Shown piece after piece: positions 1 through 11,592 of a DNA stretch of 64,000 bases. Within the stretch, counting starts at the first letter, position 1; each line of letters opens with the position of its first letter. The position numbers and the translations under genes are program-made. The notes beneath the pieces were generated by a model. The model saw nothing but the letters and a program-made list of their open reading frames with translations. It had not been told where the DNA came from and made no database searches. Origin of the DNA: CBDFMG01 sp965221205 [NCBI: bacterium] (GTDB taxonomy: Bacteria; SM23-31); contig OZ244870.1 of NCBI GenBank assembly GCA_965221205.1, positions 1,860,001 to 1,924,000 on the forward strand. Direction: 5' to 3'.

Positions 1-3000
1 TATGTAGTTATTGCCCCTGGTAGTACAGGATTGAAACCTCGGAGCCTCATCTCTGAAGAAGAATATTTCAGGATTATCACTGAATTTCCTGAGGAAAAAA
101 CAAAAGCCATGAAAGAGGATGAGGATAAATTTATTGCAAAAATTGGTGGTGAAGCCATCAAAGAGATGTTGAAACGTATTGATTTAAATGTTTTGTCGAA
201 GAAACTCCGTGCTCAGCTTAAGATTGAAACATCCGTCCAGAGAAAAACCGATATCCTTAAGCGACTCAAAGTGATTGAGCCGTTTAAGATTGAGGGTACT
301 GAAAATATTAATAAGCCTGACTGGATGGTTTTGGATGTTATACCGGTAATTCCACCAGAGCTTCGACCGCTGGTACCACTGGAAGGTGGTAGATTTGCGA
401 CGAGTGATTTGAATGATCTTTACCGCCGGGTTATTATAAGAAATAGCAGGCTGAAAAATCTTATGGAAATTCGCGCACCTGAAGTTATCCTCCGAAATGA
501 AAAGAGGATGTTGCAGGAAGCGGTTGACTCTCTATTTGATAATGGAAGAAAAGCAACGGCGGTTCGCAGTGATGGCAACAGGCCGTTAAAATCCCTGAGT
601 GATATGCTGAAGGGGAAACAGGGGCGATTTCGTCAAAATTTGCTCGGAAAGCGAGTTGATTATTCTGGTCGTTCTGTGATTGTTGTCGGGCCTGAATTGA
701 ACCTGCACCAATGCGGTTTGCCGAAAGACATGGCTGTTGAATTGTTTAAGCCATTTATTATAAGAAAGCTCGTAGAGCGCGGTCTTGTGAAAACGGTAAA
801 GAGTGCAAAAAAGATGGTTGATAAAAAGGGTAAAGAAATTTGGGATATCCTTGAATTAATTATCAAAGACCATCCGGTGATGCTTAACCGCGCACCGACA
901 CTGCACAGGCTGGGTATCCAGGCATTTCAGCCGGTATTGATTGAAGGCAAGGCAATTCGTGTTCATCCTCTTGTTTGTGCTGCATTCAATGCTGATTTTG
1001 ATGGTGACCAGATGGCGGTCCATGTGCCGTTGTCCTATGAAGCACAAATTGAGACAAGAATGCTCATGTTGTCAAGTCATAATATTCTATCTCCCGCAAA
1101 TGGGCGTCCTATAGCTGTGCCGAGTCAAGATATTGTTCTTGGATGTTATTATCTGACAAAAATCCGCAAGGGTGACAAGGGCGAAGGAATGAACTTTGCA
1201 AATCAAAAAGAAGTTATTATTGCTCTCAATAGTGATAAGCTCGGCCTTCATGCAGAAATCAATGTCAGAATTGACGGCAATCTTATTAAAACAACAACTG
1301 GCCGTGTGTTGTTTAATCAAATTGTTCCCGAAGGTCTGCCCTACGTAAATGAAATGTTGACGAAAAGAGGTGTGGAAGAGATTGTCTATCAGTCATTTCG
1401 ACAGCTCGGCAACATGGTGACCGCTGAATTTTTGGACAGGTTGAAAGAGTTTGGTTTTTATTACGCTATGAAAGGCGGTATATCGATCGGTATTGACGAT
1501 GTTATTATTCCTGAAATAAAAGAAGTAATGATAAAAGATGCTGCCAAAGAGGTTGCGAAGATTCAGAAGCGGTATGAGCGTGGAATTATTACGGATGGTG
1601 AAAGGTATAATAAAATTATTGATATCTGGACCCATACAACAGCCGATGTGTCTCGTGCTATGTTTGATGGTTTAAGTACATCCCAAAACGGATTCAATCC
1701 TGTATATATAATGGCCGATTCCGGTGCGCGAGGAAGCCGTGAACAGATCAGGCAGCTTGCAGGTATGCGTGGATTGATGGCGAAGCCGCAAAAGAGTATG
1801 ACGGGTCAAACCGGTGAAATTATTGAATCTCCGATAACTGCTAACTTTAGAGAAGGGCTTTCTGTGCTCGAGTACTTTATTTCGACGCACGGTGCCCGAA
1901 AAGGTTTGGCAGATACGGCATTAAAAACTGCTGATGCGGGATATCTTACACGCCGACTGGTTGATGTTGCTCAGGATGTTATTATTTCTGAAGACGATTG
2001 CGGTACTATTCTTGGTATTGAAATCTCAGCATTGAAGGAAGGCGAAGAAGTTATTGAGCCGCTTGCGGAGCGTATCCTTGGACGAGTGACCGTTGATGAT
2101 GTTTATGTCTCTCCCCGTACGAATGAGCTTCTTATTGGTGCAAATGAGATGATTGATGAGGAAGTTGCGAAGAAAATTGCTGATACGATAATTGAAACCG
2201 TTAAAATCAGATCCGTGTTGACCTGTGAATCGAGTTATGGCGTCTGCAGGCTGTGCTATGGTAGAAATATGGCAACCTGTCGTCTTGTCAATATAGGTGA
2301 AGCGGTTGGGGTGATGGGTGCTCAGAGTATTGGTGAGCCAGGTACGCAGCTGACATTGAGAACGTTCCATATTGGTGGTACTGCTCAGGTCGGTGCCTCG
2401 CAGTCTGAAGTAAAGGCAAAATATGCAGGTATAATAGTCTTCTCCGACAATTTACGCTTTGCCAAACGAGAAATGACTCCTGATCAAAAAATCGCCATTG
2501 CTTTGGGTAGAAACGGCAGAATAGATATTATTGACGAAAACAACCGTGTTGTGGCAAAATACAATATTCCATATGGCGCAACACTCTTGGTGTTCCCGGG
2601 CGATACCGTTGAGAAAAATCAGCTAGTATTTAGATGGGACCCGTATTCAGAGGTTATTGTTTCAGAATTTGATGGTGTTACATCATTTTCCGATATTAAA
2701 AATGACATTACAGTTAAAGAAGAGCTTGATGAACATACCGGAATGCGCCAGCGAATAATCATTGAATTCCGCAACAAGATAACTAGAGACTTTATCGCCA
2801 CTAAGCTCAATCCTTCTATTACAATAAAAGATGAAAATGGCGATAAACTGGCTAATTATATTGTCCCCACGAATGCCCGCTTAATAGTGAATGATGGCGA
2901 TCAGGTTAAATCCGGTGATATTCTCGTAAAAATTCCTAGAAGCCTGTTGAAATCGAAAGATATTACTGGTGGTCTGCCACGTGTTGCTGAATTATTTGAA

Positions 3001-3888
3001 GCGAGAAAACCGAAAGAGCCGGCGGTAGTATCAGAAATAGATGGTGTTGCTAAATTCGGCTCTATCAAACGTGGTGTTAGGGAAATAATTGTTGAAGGTG
3101 AATCTGCGAAAAAATCATATTTGATTCCTTATGGTAAGCATGTGCTTGTTCATGATAACGATACCGTTGAAGCGGGTGAGCGACTATCAGAAGGTTCTAT
3201 AACACCGCACGATATTCTCCGAATTAAAAGTGCCAGTGCAGTTCAGGAATATCTTGTCAATGAAATTCAAGAAGTGTACCGATTGCAGGGTGTGCGGATA
3301 AATGATAAGCACATTGAGGTTATAGTGCGGCAAATGCTTCAGAGGGTTAAGATTGAAGATCCGGGTGATACCAACTATCTCGAAGGTGACCTCCTTGACA
3401 AATCGAAATTCATTGCTGCAAATGAGAAAATATCGGACTTTGGTGTAGTTGAAAAACCTGGAGATTCGAAACTTGAAATAGATGAAATGGTTGAGCTTTT
3501 TGAGCTTGACAGATTGAATGAGCGGTTAGAAAAACAGAAAAAAACAAAAATAAAATTCAGAAAAGCCAGCCCGGCAACTTTTGTAGCACAGCTGTTGGGT
3601 ATTACGCAGGCATCTTTAAGTACGGAGAGTTTTATTTCTTCTGCATCATTTCAGGAAACAACACGTGTGTTGACTGAAGCTGCGATTCAAGGTAAAGTTG
3701 ATAATCTCAGAGGCCTTAAAGAAAATGTTATAATGGGACATCTTATACCTGCTGGTACCGGTATAAAAGAATGGAAAAGTATATCAATCGAATCTGATGT
3801 TGTAAAAGAAGAAACTGAAAAAGCTGAAGAAGCTGTTGAGATGGAAGAAGCAAAAGAAGGCGTTGAGGTCCTTGATAGTGGTAAATAA
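1..3888 (+). CDS. rpoC: DNA-directed RNA polymerase subunit beta' (5' end outside window)
   Basis: Largest catalytic subunit of RNA polymerase. The reading frame is open from base 1, so the gene starts upstream and only the part from just before the clamp/lid region is present. The catalytic magnesium loop NADFDGDQ lies at 988-1011. The second zinc site is visible as one Cys near 1999 and a [11 protein letters not shown] cluster at 2224-2256. The trigger-loop and bridge-helix region around [13 protein letters not shown] is intact. The protein ends in a glutamate-rich tail of about 25 residues that is not part of the family core. It is followed 31 bases later by rpsL, the usual start of the str operon. 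Confidence 0.98.
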   Translation, partial: YVVIAPGSTGLKPRSLISEEEYFRIITEFPEEKTKAMKEDEDKFIAKIGGEAIKEMLKRIDLNVLSKKLRAQLKIETSVQRKTDILKRLKVIEPFKIEGTENINKPDWMVLDVIPVIPPELRPLVPLEGGRFATSDLNDLYRRVIIRNSRLKNLMEIRAPEVILRNEKRMLQEAVDSLFDNGRKATAVRSDGNRPLKSLSDMLKGKQGRFRQNLLGKRVDYSGRSVIVVGPELNLHQCGLPKDMAVELFKPFIIRKLVERGLVKTVKSAKKMVDKKGKEIWDILELIIKDHPVMLNRAPTLHRLGIQAFQPVLIEGKAIRVHPLVCAAFNADFDGDQMAVHVPLSYEAQIETRMLMLSSHNILSPANGRPIAVPSQDIVLGCYYLTKIRKGDKGEGMNFANQKEVIIALNSDKLGLHAEINVRIDGNLIKTTTGRVLFNQIVPEGLPYVNEMLTKRGVEEIVYQSFRQLGNMVTAEFLDRLKEFGFYYAMKGGISIGIDDVIIPEIKEVMIKDAAKEVAKIQKRYERGIITDGERYNKIIDIWTHTTADVSRAMFDGLSTSQNGFNPVYIMADSGARGSREQIRQLAGMRGLMAKPQKSMTGQTGEIIESPITANFREGLSVLEYFISTHGARKGLADTALKTADAGYLTRRLVDVAQDVIISEDDCGTILGIEISALKEGEEVIEPLAERILGRVTVDDVYVSPRTNELLIGANEMIDEEVAKKIADTIIETVKIRSVLTCESSYGVCRLCYGRNMATCRLVNIGEAVGVMGAQSIGEPGTQLTLRTFHIGGTAQVGASQSEVKAKYAGIIVFSDNLRFAKREMTPDQKIAIALGRNGRIDIIDENNRVVAKYNIPYGATLLVFPGDTVEKNQLVFRWDPYSEVIVSEFDGVTSFSDIKNDITVKEELDEHTGMRQRIIIEFRNKITRDFIATKLNPSITIKDENGDKLANYIVPTNARLIVNDGDQVKSGDILVKIPRSLLKSKDITGGLPRVAELFEARKPKEPAVVSEIDGVAKFGSIKRGVREIIVEGESAKKSYLIPYGKHVLVHDNDTVEAGERLSEGSITPHDILRIKSASAVQEYLVNEIQEVYRLQGVRINDKHIEVIVRQMLQRVKIEDPGDTNYLEGDLLDKSKFIAANEKISDFGVVEKPGDSKLEIDEMVELFELDRLNERLEKQKKTKIKFRKASPATFVAQLLGITQASLSTESFISSASFQETTRVLTEAAIQGKVDNLRGLKENVIMGHLIPAGTGIKEWKSISIESDVVKEETEKAEEAVEMEEAKEGVEVLDSGK

Positions 3889-3919
3889 TTAACATACTTT
3901 TTAGAAAAGAGAGGTTTGT

Positions 3920-4291
3920 GTGCCGACAGTAAACCAGCTTGTACGAAACGGTCGGAAGCAGATAACAAAAAAGACATCTGCGCCAGCATTAGGGGGTTCA
4001 CCACAAAAGCGCGGTGTTTGCACCAGAGTTTATACTTCAACACCGAAAAAGCCGAACTCGGCTTTGAGAAAAGTTGCCCGTGTACGGCTTTCGAACGGTA
4101 TTGAAGTTACCGCCTATATTCCTGGTGAAGGCCACAATTTGCAAGAGCACTCAATTGTGCTTATTCGCGGCGGTCGTGTAAAAGACCTTCCAGGTGTGCG
4201 GTATCATATAGTGCGAGGCACCCTTGATACTTCTGGAGTTCAAGACAGGAGACAGAGTCGGTCGAAGTATGGCGCAAAGAGGCCCAAATAA
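3920..4291 (+). CDS. rpsL: 30S ribosomal protein S12
   Basis: Decoding-centre protein of the small subunit, 123 residues, the normal length. I chose the GTG at 3920 because it gives the conserved start [12 protein letters not shown] and follows a GAGAGG ribosome binding site. The loop [11 protein letters not shown] (residues 41-51) carries the lysines at which streptomycin resistance usually arises, here in the sensitive wild-type form. The PGVRYH motif that holds the second resistance site is also present. First gene of the str operon, followed by rpsG. Confidence 0.98.
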   Translation: MPTVNQLVRNGRKQITKKTSAPALGGSPQKRGVCTRVYTSTPKKPNSALRKVARVRLSNGIEVTAYIPGEGHNLQEHSIVLIRGGRVKDLPGVRYHIVRGTLDTSGVQDRRQSRSKYGAKRPK

Positions 4292-4334
4292 CATATTTAA
4301 CCTTTTACCTTAATTAGTCGGAAATATCAGCCTT

Positions 4335-4805
4335 ATGTCAAGACGAAGAAAAGCACAACGCAGCAATATACCGCCGGATACTTTACATAACTCCATACTG
4401 GCGAGTAGATTTATCAATGGTCTTATGCGAAATGGTAAAAAAAGTATAGCTGAGCAAATATTCTATGATGCGCTTGAGATTCTCGAGGAAAAATCAGGCA
4501 AACCCGGTTTTGAAATGTTTGAGAAGGCTGTTAATGAAGTGAAGCCTGTATTGGAAGTTAAATCACGCAGAGTCGGTGGTGCAACCTATCAAGTTCCGGT
4601 TGAGGTACGTGAGAATCGTAGAAATGCACTTGCAATTCGGTGGATTGTTCAATATGCAAAAGCGAGAAAAGGGAAATCGATGCGTGAACAGCTTGCGGCA
4701 GAACTTATGGATGCTGTAAATCATGGTGGTGCAGCGATTAAGAAGAAAGAAGATACACACAAAATGGCAGAAGCAAACAAGTCGTTTGCACATTTTAGAT
4801 GGTAA
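4335..4805 (+). CDS. rpsG: 30S ribosomal protein S7
   Basis: Primary assembly protein of the 30S head, 156 residues, full length. It starts MSRRRKAQR and contains the conserved segments RFINGLMRNGKK and VEVKSRRVGGATYQVPVEV, which contact 16S rRNA. The C-terminal helix ends in a NKSFAHFRW-type tail typical of bacterial S7. It lies between rpsL and fusA with short spacers, as in the standard str operon; in other bacteria S7 represses this operon, but no operator can be pointed to here. Confidence 0.98.
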   Translation: MSRRRKAQRSNIPPDTLHNSILASRFINGLMRNGKKSIAEQIFYDALEILEEKSGKPGFEMFEKAVNEVKPVLEVKSRRVGGATYQVPVEVRENRRNALAIRWIVQYAKARKGKSMREQLAAELMDAVNHGGAAIKKKEDTHKMAEANKSFAHFRW

Positions 4806-4840
4806 TAAATACGACAACTTTTTAAATAAGTATAGATAGA

Positions 4841-6967
4841 ATGTCTCAGAATATAAAAGAAAATAACGACGCAAACGATTCGCTCACCGCTATGGAAAGA
4901 ACGCGAAATATTGGTATCATGGCGCATATTGACGCAGGTAAAACGACTACGACGGAGCGATTCCTCTTTTACTCTGGTAGGGTTCACCGTTTGGGTGAAG
5001 TGCATGACGGTCTTGCAACAATGGACTGGATGGACCAGGAAAAAGAACGGGGAATTACTATTACGTCTGCTGCAACAACGATAGAATGGCGTGATCACTT
5101 ATTGAATCTTATTGACACTCCGGGTCATGTTGATTTTACCGTCGAGGTCGAAAGATCACTCCGTGTTCTTGATGGAGCTGTTGTTTTGCTCGATGCTGTT
5201 GCTGGTGTTGAACCGCAATCGGAAACTGTATGGCGTCAGGCAGATCAGTACGGAGTTCCACGAATAGTATTCATCAACAAAATGGACCGAACTGGTGCTG
5301 ATTTTTTTAAGGCAATGGGATCAATTGAATCCCGTCTCGGTGCACATCCGATACCTTTGCAAATTCCAATTGGAGCTGCTGAGCTTTTTACTGGATTGAT
5401 CGACTTGATCACCATGAAAGCAATTATATATAATGAAGGCAGTCTCGGTAAATTGTATGAAGAGATGGTTATTCCCGATGATATGATGGATCAAGCGCTC
5501 GAGGCCCGTAAGCATATGATTGAAAACCTCTCCGAATATGATGATGGGCTCATGGAAGAATACCTTGAAGAAAAAGAAATTAAGGTTGACACATTGCGAA
5601 GAGCTGTTCGGGTTGCAACATTAAAATCGGAAATAGTGCCTGTGTTTTGTGGGTCTGCATTCAAAAATAAAGGAGTTCAGCGTTTGCTGGATGCAATTCT
5701 TTTTTATTTGCCGTCTCCGCTCGATAAAACCGAATTGACTGGGATTCATCCGAAAACGGATGAATCAATTTCACGGACTATGTCTTTGGAAGATGATTTT
5801 ACTGCTTTGGCATTCAAAATTATGTCTGATCCTTATGTTGGCCGTTTAACCTATTTCAGGGTGTATTCAGGTACTGTTAAAAAAGGGCAAAATGTATTTA
5901 ATCCAATTTCAGGAAAGGGGGAACGCCTCGGGCGTATTCTCCGGATGTTTGCAAATAAGCGGGAAGATGTAGAAGAAGCGAAAATGGGAGATATCGTTGC
6001 TGCAGTTGGGTTGAAAAATACAAAAACGGGCGATACCCTCTGTAATGAAGGTCATCCTATTATTTTAGAGCAGATGCATTTCCCTAATCCTGTAATCAAT
6101 ATTGCAATTGAGCCAAAAACGAAAGCCGATGAAGAAAAACTCAGTCTGTCTCTTGGGAAATTGTCTGAGGAAGACCCATCGTTCAAGGTTCATATAAATG
6201 AGGAAACGGGACAGACAATCATTGCGGGAATGGGTGAGCTTCATCTTGAAATAATTGTCGATAGACTTCTCCGTGAATTTAAAGTGGAAGCGAACATAGG
6301 CGAACCGGAAGTTGCTTATAAAGAGACGATTATTAGTGAGACGGAATCAGAAGCGAAATTTATTAAACAGAGTGGCGGTAGAGGACAGTATGGCCATGTT
6401 GTTATAAAGCTTGAACCGTTGCCTCCGGGGGGTGGATTTGAATTTGTTGATAAGATATTTGGTGGGGCGATTCCAAAAGAATTTATAATATCGGTGAAAC
6501 GGGGAATTGAAGAAACTATGAAGAATGGGATACTTGCCGGTTACCCAATGATTGATGTAAAAGTGACATTGCTGGATGGTTCGTATCACGATGTTGACTC
6601 TTCTGAAATAGCATTCCGTGTTGCCGGATCTATGGCATTTCGGGAGGGTACAAAAAAAGCAGGATGTGTATTACTTGAGCCGATAATGAAGCTTGATGTA
6701 GCTGTTCCTGAGAACTATTTAGGTGATGTAATTAACGATATCACATCGCGTCGAGGAAAAATTGAAGATGTTGCTGATAAAAATAATGCAAAACATGTTC
6801 ATGCAAAAGTTCCATTGAGTGAAATATTTGGATATTCTACATCATTGCGATCAGTAACTCAGGGAAGAGCGGTGTTTTCATTAGGGTTTCGTCATTATTC
6901 TCAAGTTCCGAAATCATTGGAAGAAAAATTATTATACAAGATTTCCGGTGAAGTAACCACTGGATAA
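4841..6967 (+). CDS. fusA: Elongation factor G
   Basis: Translocation GTPase, 708 residues. The G domain shows G1 [11 protein letters not shown] (residues 28-38), the switch region [10 protein letters not shown]3 DTPGH (92-96) and G4 NKMD (146-149). Domains II-V follow, including the domain IV sequence [10 protein letters not shown], whose tip enters the decoding site. An N-terminal extension of about 15 polar residues precedes the conserved [11 protein letters not shown] start. Str operon position between rpsG and tuf with a 21-base gap to tuf. Confidence 0.98.
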   Translation: MSQNIKENNDANDSLTAMERTRNIGIMAHIDAGKTTTTERFLFYSGRVHRLGEVHDGLATMDWMDQEKERGITITSAATTIEWRDHLLNLIDTPGHVDFTVEVERSLRVLDGAVVLLDAVAGVEPQSETVWRQADQYGVPRIVFINKMDRTGADFFKAMGSIESRLGAHPIPLQIPIGAAELFTGLIDLITMKAIIYNEGSLGKLYEEMVIPDDMMDQALEARKHMIENLSEYDDGLMEEYLEEKEIKVDTLRRAVRVATLKSEIVPVFCGSAFKNKGVQRLLDAILFYLPSPLDKTELTGIHPKTDESISRTMSLEDDFTALAFKIMSDPYVGRLTYFRVYSGTVKKGQNVFNPISGKGERLGRILRMFANKREDVEEAKMGDIVAAVGLKNTKTGDTLCNEGHPIILEQMHFPNPVINIAIEPKTKADEEKLSLSLGKLSEEDPSFKVHINEETGQTIIAGMGELHLEIIVDRLLREFKVEANIGEPEVAYKETIISETESEAKFIKQSGGRGQYGHVVIKLEPLPPGGGFEFVDKIFGGAIPKEFIISVKRGIEETMKNGILAGYPMIDVKVTLLDGSYHDVDSSEIAFRVAGSMAFREGTKKAGCVLLEPIMKLDVAVPENYLGDVINDITSRRGKIEDVADKNNAKHVHAKVPLSEIFGYSTSLRSVTQGRAVFSLGFRHYSQVPKSLEEKLLYKISGEVTTG

Positions 6968-6988
6968 TTCAAAGAGGGAGTAAGAGCT

Positions 6989-8191
6989 ATGTCGAAGGAG
7001 AAGTTTGAGCGTACGAAGCCCCATGTCAATATAGGGACGATAGGTCATGTTGATCATGGCAAGACAACGTTGACAGCGGCAATAACGATGATACTTGGGC
7101 AGAAGGGTTTTGCTCAGGTACGGACGTTTGATTCGATAGACAATGCACCTGAGGAACGTGAGCGTGGGATAACGATAGCGACGGCTCATGTTGAGTATGA
7201 GACTGAGAATCGTCATTATGCGCACGTAGACTGTCCTGGTCATGCTGATTATGTAAAGAACATGATTACTGGGGCAGCGCAGATGGACGGAGCGATACTT
7301 GTGGTATCTGCAGCTGATGGTCCGATGCCTCAGACACGCGAGCACATTTTATTGTCCCGTCAAGTGGGAGTTCCATTTATTGTTGTTTATTTGAACAAGG
7401 TTGATCAGGTAGATGATCCTGAGTTGTTGGAACTGGTAGAGCTTGAGCTTCGTGAGTTATTGAGTCAGTACGATTTTCCCGGAGATGACATACCGATTAT
7501 TCAGGGTAGCGCATTGGGTGCGATGAATGCAATGACAGAAGGCGATGTTGATAGTGATAAATGTGCGAGTATATTTGAATTGATGAAAGCTGTTGATGCG
7601 TATATTCCGATGCCTAAGCGAGACATAGACAAGCCATTTTTAATGCCGGTAGAGGATGTTTTTAGTATAACTGGCCGTGGAACGGTTGGTACTGGCCGTG
7701 TTGAGCGTGGTGTTGTAAATGTTGGGGATGAGGTCGAGATAGTCGGTCTTGGTGCGAAGCGTAAGACGGTAGTTACTGGAGTTGAGATGTTCCGTAAGCT
7801 TTTAGACCGTGGGGAAGCGGGTGATAATATAGGTCTTCTTCTTCGTGGTGTAGAAAAGGAGTCGTTGGAACGGGGCATGGTTGCATCAAAGCCGGGTAGT
7901 ATCACTCCTCATACGAAATTTAAGGGCCAGGTTTATATATTGACAAAAGAAGAAGGTGGGCGCCATACACCATTTTTCAAGGGATATCGTCCTCAGTTTT
8001 ATTTTCGGACGACAGATGTGACAGGTGTTGCAGAGCTTCCTGAAGGTGTAGAGATGGTTATGCCGGGTGATGATGTAACAATGGATATCGAATTGATTAC
8101 ACCGATCGCGATGGAGAAAGAGCTCCGGTTTGCAATCCGTGAAGGCGGAAGAACAGTTGGAGCCGGTGTCGTTACCGAAGTTATTGAATAA
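6989..8191 (+). CDS. tuf: Elongation factor Tu
   Basis: GTPase that delivers aminoacyl-tRNA to the ribosome, 400 residues. G1 GHVDHGKT (19-26), G3 DCPGH (81-85) and G4 NKVD (136-139) are all standard, and domains 2 and 3 are complete through the C-terminal [16 protein letters not shown] signature. A GAGGGAG ribosome binding site precedes the ATG. By eye the gene favours AAG for lysine and ATA for isoleucine more than fusA does, so its codon use stands apart from its neighbours. Only one tuf copy is in this window. Confidence 0.98.
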   Translation: MSKEKFERTKPHVNIGTIGHVDHGKTTLTAAITMILGQKGFAQVRTFDSIDNAPEERERGITIATAHVEYETENRHYAHVDCPGHADYVKNMITGAAQMDGAILVVSAADGPMPQTREHILLSRQVGVPFIVVYLNKVDQVDDPELLELVELELRELLSQYDFPGDDIPIIQGSALGAMNAMTEGDVDSDKCASIFELMKAVDAYIPMPKRDIDKPFLMPVEDVFSITGRGTVGTGRVERGVVNVGDEVEIVGLGAKRKTVVTGVEMFRKLLDRGEAGDNIGLLLRGVEKESLERGMVASKPGSITPHTKFKGQVYILTKEEGGRHTPFFKGYRPQFYFRTTDVTGVAELPEGVEMVMPGDDVTMDIELITPIAMEKELRFAIREGGRTVGAGVVTEVIE

Positions 8192-8216
8192 ATTAAATTG
8201 AAAAAGGAGTAGTTCT

Positions 8217-8528
8217 TTGGACCGTCGACAAAAAATAAGAATAAAATTGAAAGCATACGATCACATGTTGATCGATAAGTCATCGGATAAGATCGTTAAA
8301 ACGGCGAAATCAACGGGAGCGATGATATCAGGACCCATTCCACTGCCCACGAAACGGACAGTATATACAGTATTACGGTCACCTCATGTTGATAAAAAAT
8401 CTAGAGAACAGTTTGAAACCAGAATTCATAAGCGTTTGATAGATATTCATCATACGTCGACAAAGACAGTTGACGCACTTATGAAGTTGGAGTTGCCCGC
8501 TGGAGTAGATATTGAGATTAAGGTGTGA
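8217..8528 (+). CDS. rpsJ: 30S ribosomal protein S10
   Basis: Small-subunit head protein, also the NusE transcription antitermination factor, 103 residues. The start is a TTG at 8217, chosen because AAGGAG sits 8 bases upstream and the translation begins [16 protein letters not shown] as in the family. The conserved SGPIPLPTK and [15 protein letters not shown] segments are present. First gene of the S10 operon; only one base separates it from the start of rplC. Confidence 0.97.
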   Translation: MDRRQKIRIKLKAYDHMLIDKSSDKIVKTAKSTGAMISGPIPLPTKRTVYTVLRSPHVDKKSREQFETRIHKRLIDIHHTSTKTVDALMKLELPAGVDIEIKV

Positions 8529-8529
8529 C

Positions 8530-9147
8530 ATGAAATTAATTGGATATAAACTGTACATGAAAACTATTTTTGATGACCAGCGGAATCAGGTGCCGGTAAC
8601 CGTTCTTGATGTTAAGCCAAATTATGTTACACAGGTGAAGACAGAAAAAAGCGACGGTTACACGGGGATCCAGATAGGATTCCGTGGAACAAAAGAGCAG
8701 CACCTCAATAAGCCGCAACTCGGTCATTTAAAGAAATCTAGTGTTATGCCAGTTGCCAAATTGGCTGAATTTAGAACTGATGACGCTGATCAATTCAAAG
8801 CAGGTGACCCTCTTACTGTTGAATCATTTTTAAAAGGTGAGTTGATTGATGTATCGGCTCTGTCGAAAGGGCGTGGTTTTGCCGGCGTGGTAAAGCGGTA
8901 TAAATTTAGTGGCGGGCCAAAAACTCACGGACAGTCCGATCGTCATAGGGCTCCCGGTTCAATCGGGCAATCGTCCAACCCTTCACGAGTATTTAAAGGA
9001 AAGAAAATGCCAGGCAGAATGGGGCATACACGTGTGACAGTGAGAAATCTTGAAATAATTGATATAGACAAAGATAATCATCTGCTTCTGGTCAAAGGTT
9101 CAGTACCCGGAAGCCGTAACACTCTTGTCGAAGTGCGAAAAAGGTAA
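8530..9147 (+). CDS. rplC: 50S ribosomal protein L3
   Basis: Early large-subunit assembly protein near the peptidyl-transferase centre, 205 residues from the ATG at 8530. An open frame continues upstream into rpsJ, but the ATG one base after the rpsJ stop gives the family start (MKLIGYKL) and suggests translational coupling. The loop SKGRGFAGVVKRYKF and the core GPKTHGQSDRHRAPGSIG are conserved; the glutamine in the GQS tip is the usual methylation site in other bacteria. The N-terminal KLYMK is slightly divergent from the common GKKIGMT motif. Confidence 0.97.
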   Translation: MKLIGYKLYMKTIFDDQRNQVPVTVLDVKPNYVTQVKTEKSDGYTGIQIGFRGTKEQHLNKPQLGHLKKSSVMPVAKLAEFRTDDADQFKAGDPLTVESFLKGELIDVSALSKGRGFAGVVKRYKFSGGPKTHGQSDRHRAPGSIGQSSNPSRVFKGKKMPGRMGHTRVTVRNLEIIDIDKDNHLLLVKGSVPGSRNTLVEVRKR

Positions 9148-9153
9148 AACGGA

Positions 9154-9780
9154 ATGGAATTACCGGTATACAATTTAAATGGCAGTCAGTCAAAAAACAC
9201 CGTTGCGTTGAGCGATAAAGTTTTCGGTGTTAAAGAAAAAGACCATCTTATTCATCAGGCAGTATTATCGTATCTGGCAGCGCAGCGTCAAGGTACAAGT
9301 ATGGCTCGTAACCGTTCGCTCGTGAGCGGTAGTAATCGTAAGCCGTGGCGTCAGAAGGGAACAGGAAGAGCACGAGCCGGAACTTTGAAATCAAATATCT
9401 GGCGCGGAGGTGGAAAGGCATTCGGCCCAAGTCCTCACACCTATTCTGTAGGTATGAATAAAAAAGAACGGCGTATAGCCAGACGTGCAGCTTTGTCAAA
9501 TAAGGCTCTGAGTGATGCAATTATTCTTATTGAGAATTTTAATCTTGAAAAGCCTGAAACCCGGTTTGTGTCTAATCTGCTTCAGGCGTTGAATATTGCA
9601 AACAACAGCAAAACATTGCTCGTCATTAAAGAATATTCGTCTGATTTATGGCAGTCATGTCGAAATGTAAAAAATCTTTCTTTGGTACCGGCCGACCAGC
9701 TCTGCACATATGATATTGTGAAGCAGGCCCGGCTGGTAATACAAGAGGTCGCCTTGGAACGTATAAATGAGGTGTTTTAA
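9154..9780 (+). CDS. rplD: 50S ribosomal protein L4
   Basis: Large-subunit protein lining the exit tunnel, 208 residues. The tunnel loop with RKPWRQKGTGRARAGT and GGGKAFGP is clear and is the usual place for macrolide resistance changes, none of which is obvious. In enterobacteria L4 represses the S10 operon, but no leader hairpin is seen here because rpsJ follows tuf closely. The stop codon directly abuts the ATG of rplW. Confidence 0.97.
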   Translation: MELPVYNLNGSQSKNTVALSDKVFGVKEKDHLIHQAVLSYLAAQRQGTSMARNRSLVSGSNRKPWRQKGTGRARAGTLKSNIWRGGGKAFGPSPHTYSVGMNKKERRIARRAALSNKALSDAIILIENFNLEKPETRFVSNLLQALNIANNSKTLLVIKEYSSDLWQSCRNVKNLSLVPADQLCTYDIVKQARLVIQEVALERINEVF

Positions 9781-10068
9781 ATGGAATTGCATGAAGTCAT
9801 AATAAGGCCGCTCATTACAGAAAAAATGACAGGTTTAACAGATGCGCATAATCAGTATGGTTTTATAGTTGACCGCCGCGCAAATAAAGTTGAAATTAAA
9901 AAAGCTATTGAAAAGAAATTCGAAGTAAGTGTAACGTCTGTTCGTACGGTCAATGTGCAGGGGAAAGTGAAGCGGCTAGGCAGATTTTCCGGTAAAAAAA
10001 GTGACTGGAAAAAAGCATTGGTCACATTGGCAGAAGGAAACAAAATTACACTGTTTGAAGGGGCATAA
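9781..10068 (+). CDS. rplW: 50S ribosomal protein L23
   Basis: Protein at the tunnel exit that docks trigger factor and SRP, 95 residues. It starts at the base after the rplD stop, so the two are probably translationally coupled. The RPLITEKMT start, the [17 protein letters not shown] helix-strand and the [16 protein letters not shown] loop match the family. Length is normal. Confidence 0.97.
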   Translation: MELHEVIIRPLITEKMTGLTDAHNQYGFIVDRRANKVEIKKAIEKKFEVSVTSVRTVNVQGKVKRLGRFSGKKSDWKKALVTLAEGNKITLFEGA

Positions 10069-10073
10069 TATTC

Positions 10074-10895
10074 ATGGCGTTAAAACAGTATAATCCATCT
10101 ACTCCCGGTCAGCGGTTTAAAACTGATATTGTAAGAGATTTTACCGTTGATAAACCTAAGAAGTCACTTACCAAAGGGCTTTCAAATTCGGGTGGAAGAA
10201 CGAATAACGGTAGAACAACTGTCCGGTACAAAGGTGGAGGACACAAACGTAAATACAGGATTTTGGATTTTAAACGTGATAAAATCGGTATTCCTGGAAA
10301 AATTCATTCGATAGAGTATGATCCCAACCGGAGCGCATTTATTTCTTTGGTGCACTATGTAGACGGCGAAAAGCGGTATATACTGAATCCTGCCGGTTTG
10401 AGTGTGGACGATATCGTGTACTCAGGGCCTGAGAGCGAAATCAAAGCTGGAAATGCTCTCCCTATGGAAAAAATCCCGCTCGGTACATTTATCCATAATG
10501 TTGAGCTTCGTCCGCAAAAAGGCGGTCAAATTGCGCGCAGTGCCGGTTCTGCTGTACAGTTGGTTGCAAAAGAAGATAAGTACGTAATTGTAAAAATGCC
10601 TTCAGGAGAGATGAGAAAAATTCTCCAGACCTGCTATGCAACGATAGGGCAGATCGGTAACCTTGATCATGAAAATGCATCGATTGGAAAAGCAGGAAGA
10701 AACCGGTGGCTTGGCCGGAGGCCTCATGTTCGCGGTGTAGCGAAGAATCCAGTTGACCATCCGATGGGTGGTGGTGAAGGAAAATCTTCGGGTGGACGTC
10801 ATCCTTGTACCCCGTGGGGTAAACCGACTAAAGGGTATAAGACCCGTTCAAAAAAAGCCAACGCAAATCCTTTGATAATCAAAAGACGTAAGTAA
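10074..10895 (+). CDS. rplB: 50S ribosomal protein L2
   Basis: Central large-subunit protein needed for subunit joining and peptidyl transfer, 273 residues. The motif [20 protein letters not shown] near residue 225 includes the conserved histidine close to the catalytic centre. The N-terminal TPGQRF start and the [12 protein letters not shown] basic patch are typical. It lies 5 bases after rplW in the S10 operon. Confidence 0.98.
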   Translation: MALKQYNPSTPGQRFKTDIVRDFTVDKPKKSLTKGLSNSGGRTNNGRTTVRYKGGGHKRKYRILDFKRDKIGIPGKIHSIEYDPNRSAFISLVHYVDGEKRYILNPAGLSVDDIVYSGPESEIKAGNALPMEKIPLGTFIHNVELRPQKGGQIARSAGSAVQLVAKEDKYVIVKMPSGEMRKILQTCYATIGQIGNLDHENASIGKAGRNRWLGRRPHVRGVAKNPVDHPMGGGEGKSSGGRHPCTPWGKPTKGYKTRSKKANANPLIIKRRK

Positions 10896-10911
10896 CCGGA
10901 GAGTATGACGA

Positions 10912-11199
10912 ATGGCACGATCCTTGAAAAAAGGTCCGAACATCGATCAAAAGCTTTTGAAAAAAGTTTTAGATGTGCAGAATCAAAATCAAAAGCGAGT
11001 AATTAAAACATGGTCACGAAGTACGACTATTCCCCCTGAATTTGTCGGGGTTACTATTGCAGTTCATAACGGCAACAAATTTTTACCCGTATATGTAACA
11101 GAAAATATGGTTGGTCACAAACTGGGAGAATTTGCTCCAACCCGGACCTACAGAGGTCACGGCGGAAAAGTTCTGAACCGATCATCGGCATTGAAGTGA
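10912..11199 (+). CDS. rpsS: 30S ribosomal protein S19
   Basis: Small-subunit head protein that contacts the A-site region and partners S13, 95 residues. The family start MARSLKKGP and the core [15 protein letters not shown] and [21 protein letters not shown] are present. Normal length and place between rplB and rplV. Confidence 0.97.
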   Translation: MARSLKKGPNIDQKLLKKVLDVQNQNQKRVIKTWSRSTTIPPEFVGVTIAVHNGNKFLPVYVTENMVGHKLGEFAPTRTYRGHGGKVLNRSSALK

Positions 11200-11230
11200 T
11201 AAACTCTAAAGGTATAAAAGCGATAGTGGT

Positions 11231-11575
11231 ATGGAAGCAAGTGCACGAGCAAAATATGTGAGATCATCACCTCGTAAATTACGGCGTGTCATAGATCTGT
11301 TACGGGGCAAAAATGTCAATGAAGCAATAGATTTTCTCCACTTTATGCCGAAAAAAGCGGCGCGAATAATTGAAAAAACGCTTCAGTCAGCGGTTGCAAA
11401 CCTTGGTCATTTGGAAGGTTCTCAGAAAGTCGACTATACAAATGTGATCGTTTCGAAAGCATTTGTGGATGGCGGACCCATGGTAAAACGGTTTCGTGCA
11501 GGACCTATGGGGAGAGCCAAAAGAATCCGGAAACGGTATAGCCATGTGACTCTTGTAGTCAGTGAAGAAGCGTAA
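11231..11575 (+). CDS. rplV: 50S ribosomal protein L22
   Basis: Tunnel-lining large-subunit protein, 114 residues. The first helix ARAKYVRSSPRKLRRVIDLLRG and the long beta-hairpin around GPMVKRFRAGPMGRAKRIRKR, which reaches the tunnel constriction, are intact. Followed after 17 bases by rpsC, whose binding site AGGAGG lies in the gap. Confidence 0.97.
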   Translation: MEASARAKYVRSSPRKLRRVIDLLRGKNVNEAIDFLHFMPKKAARIIEKTLQSAVANLGHLEGSQKVDYTNVIVSKAFVDGGPMVKRFRAGPMGRAKRIRKRYSHVTLVVSEEA

Positions 11576-11592
11576 AGTACTAGGAGGAAAAT

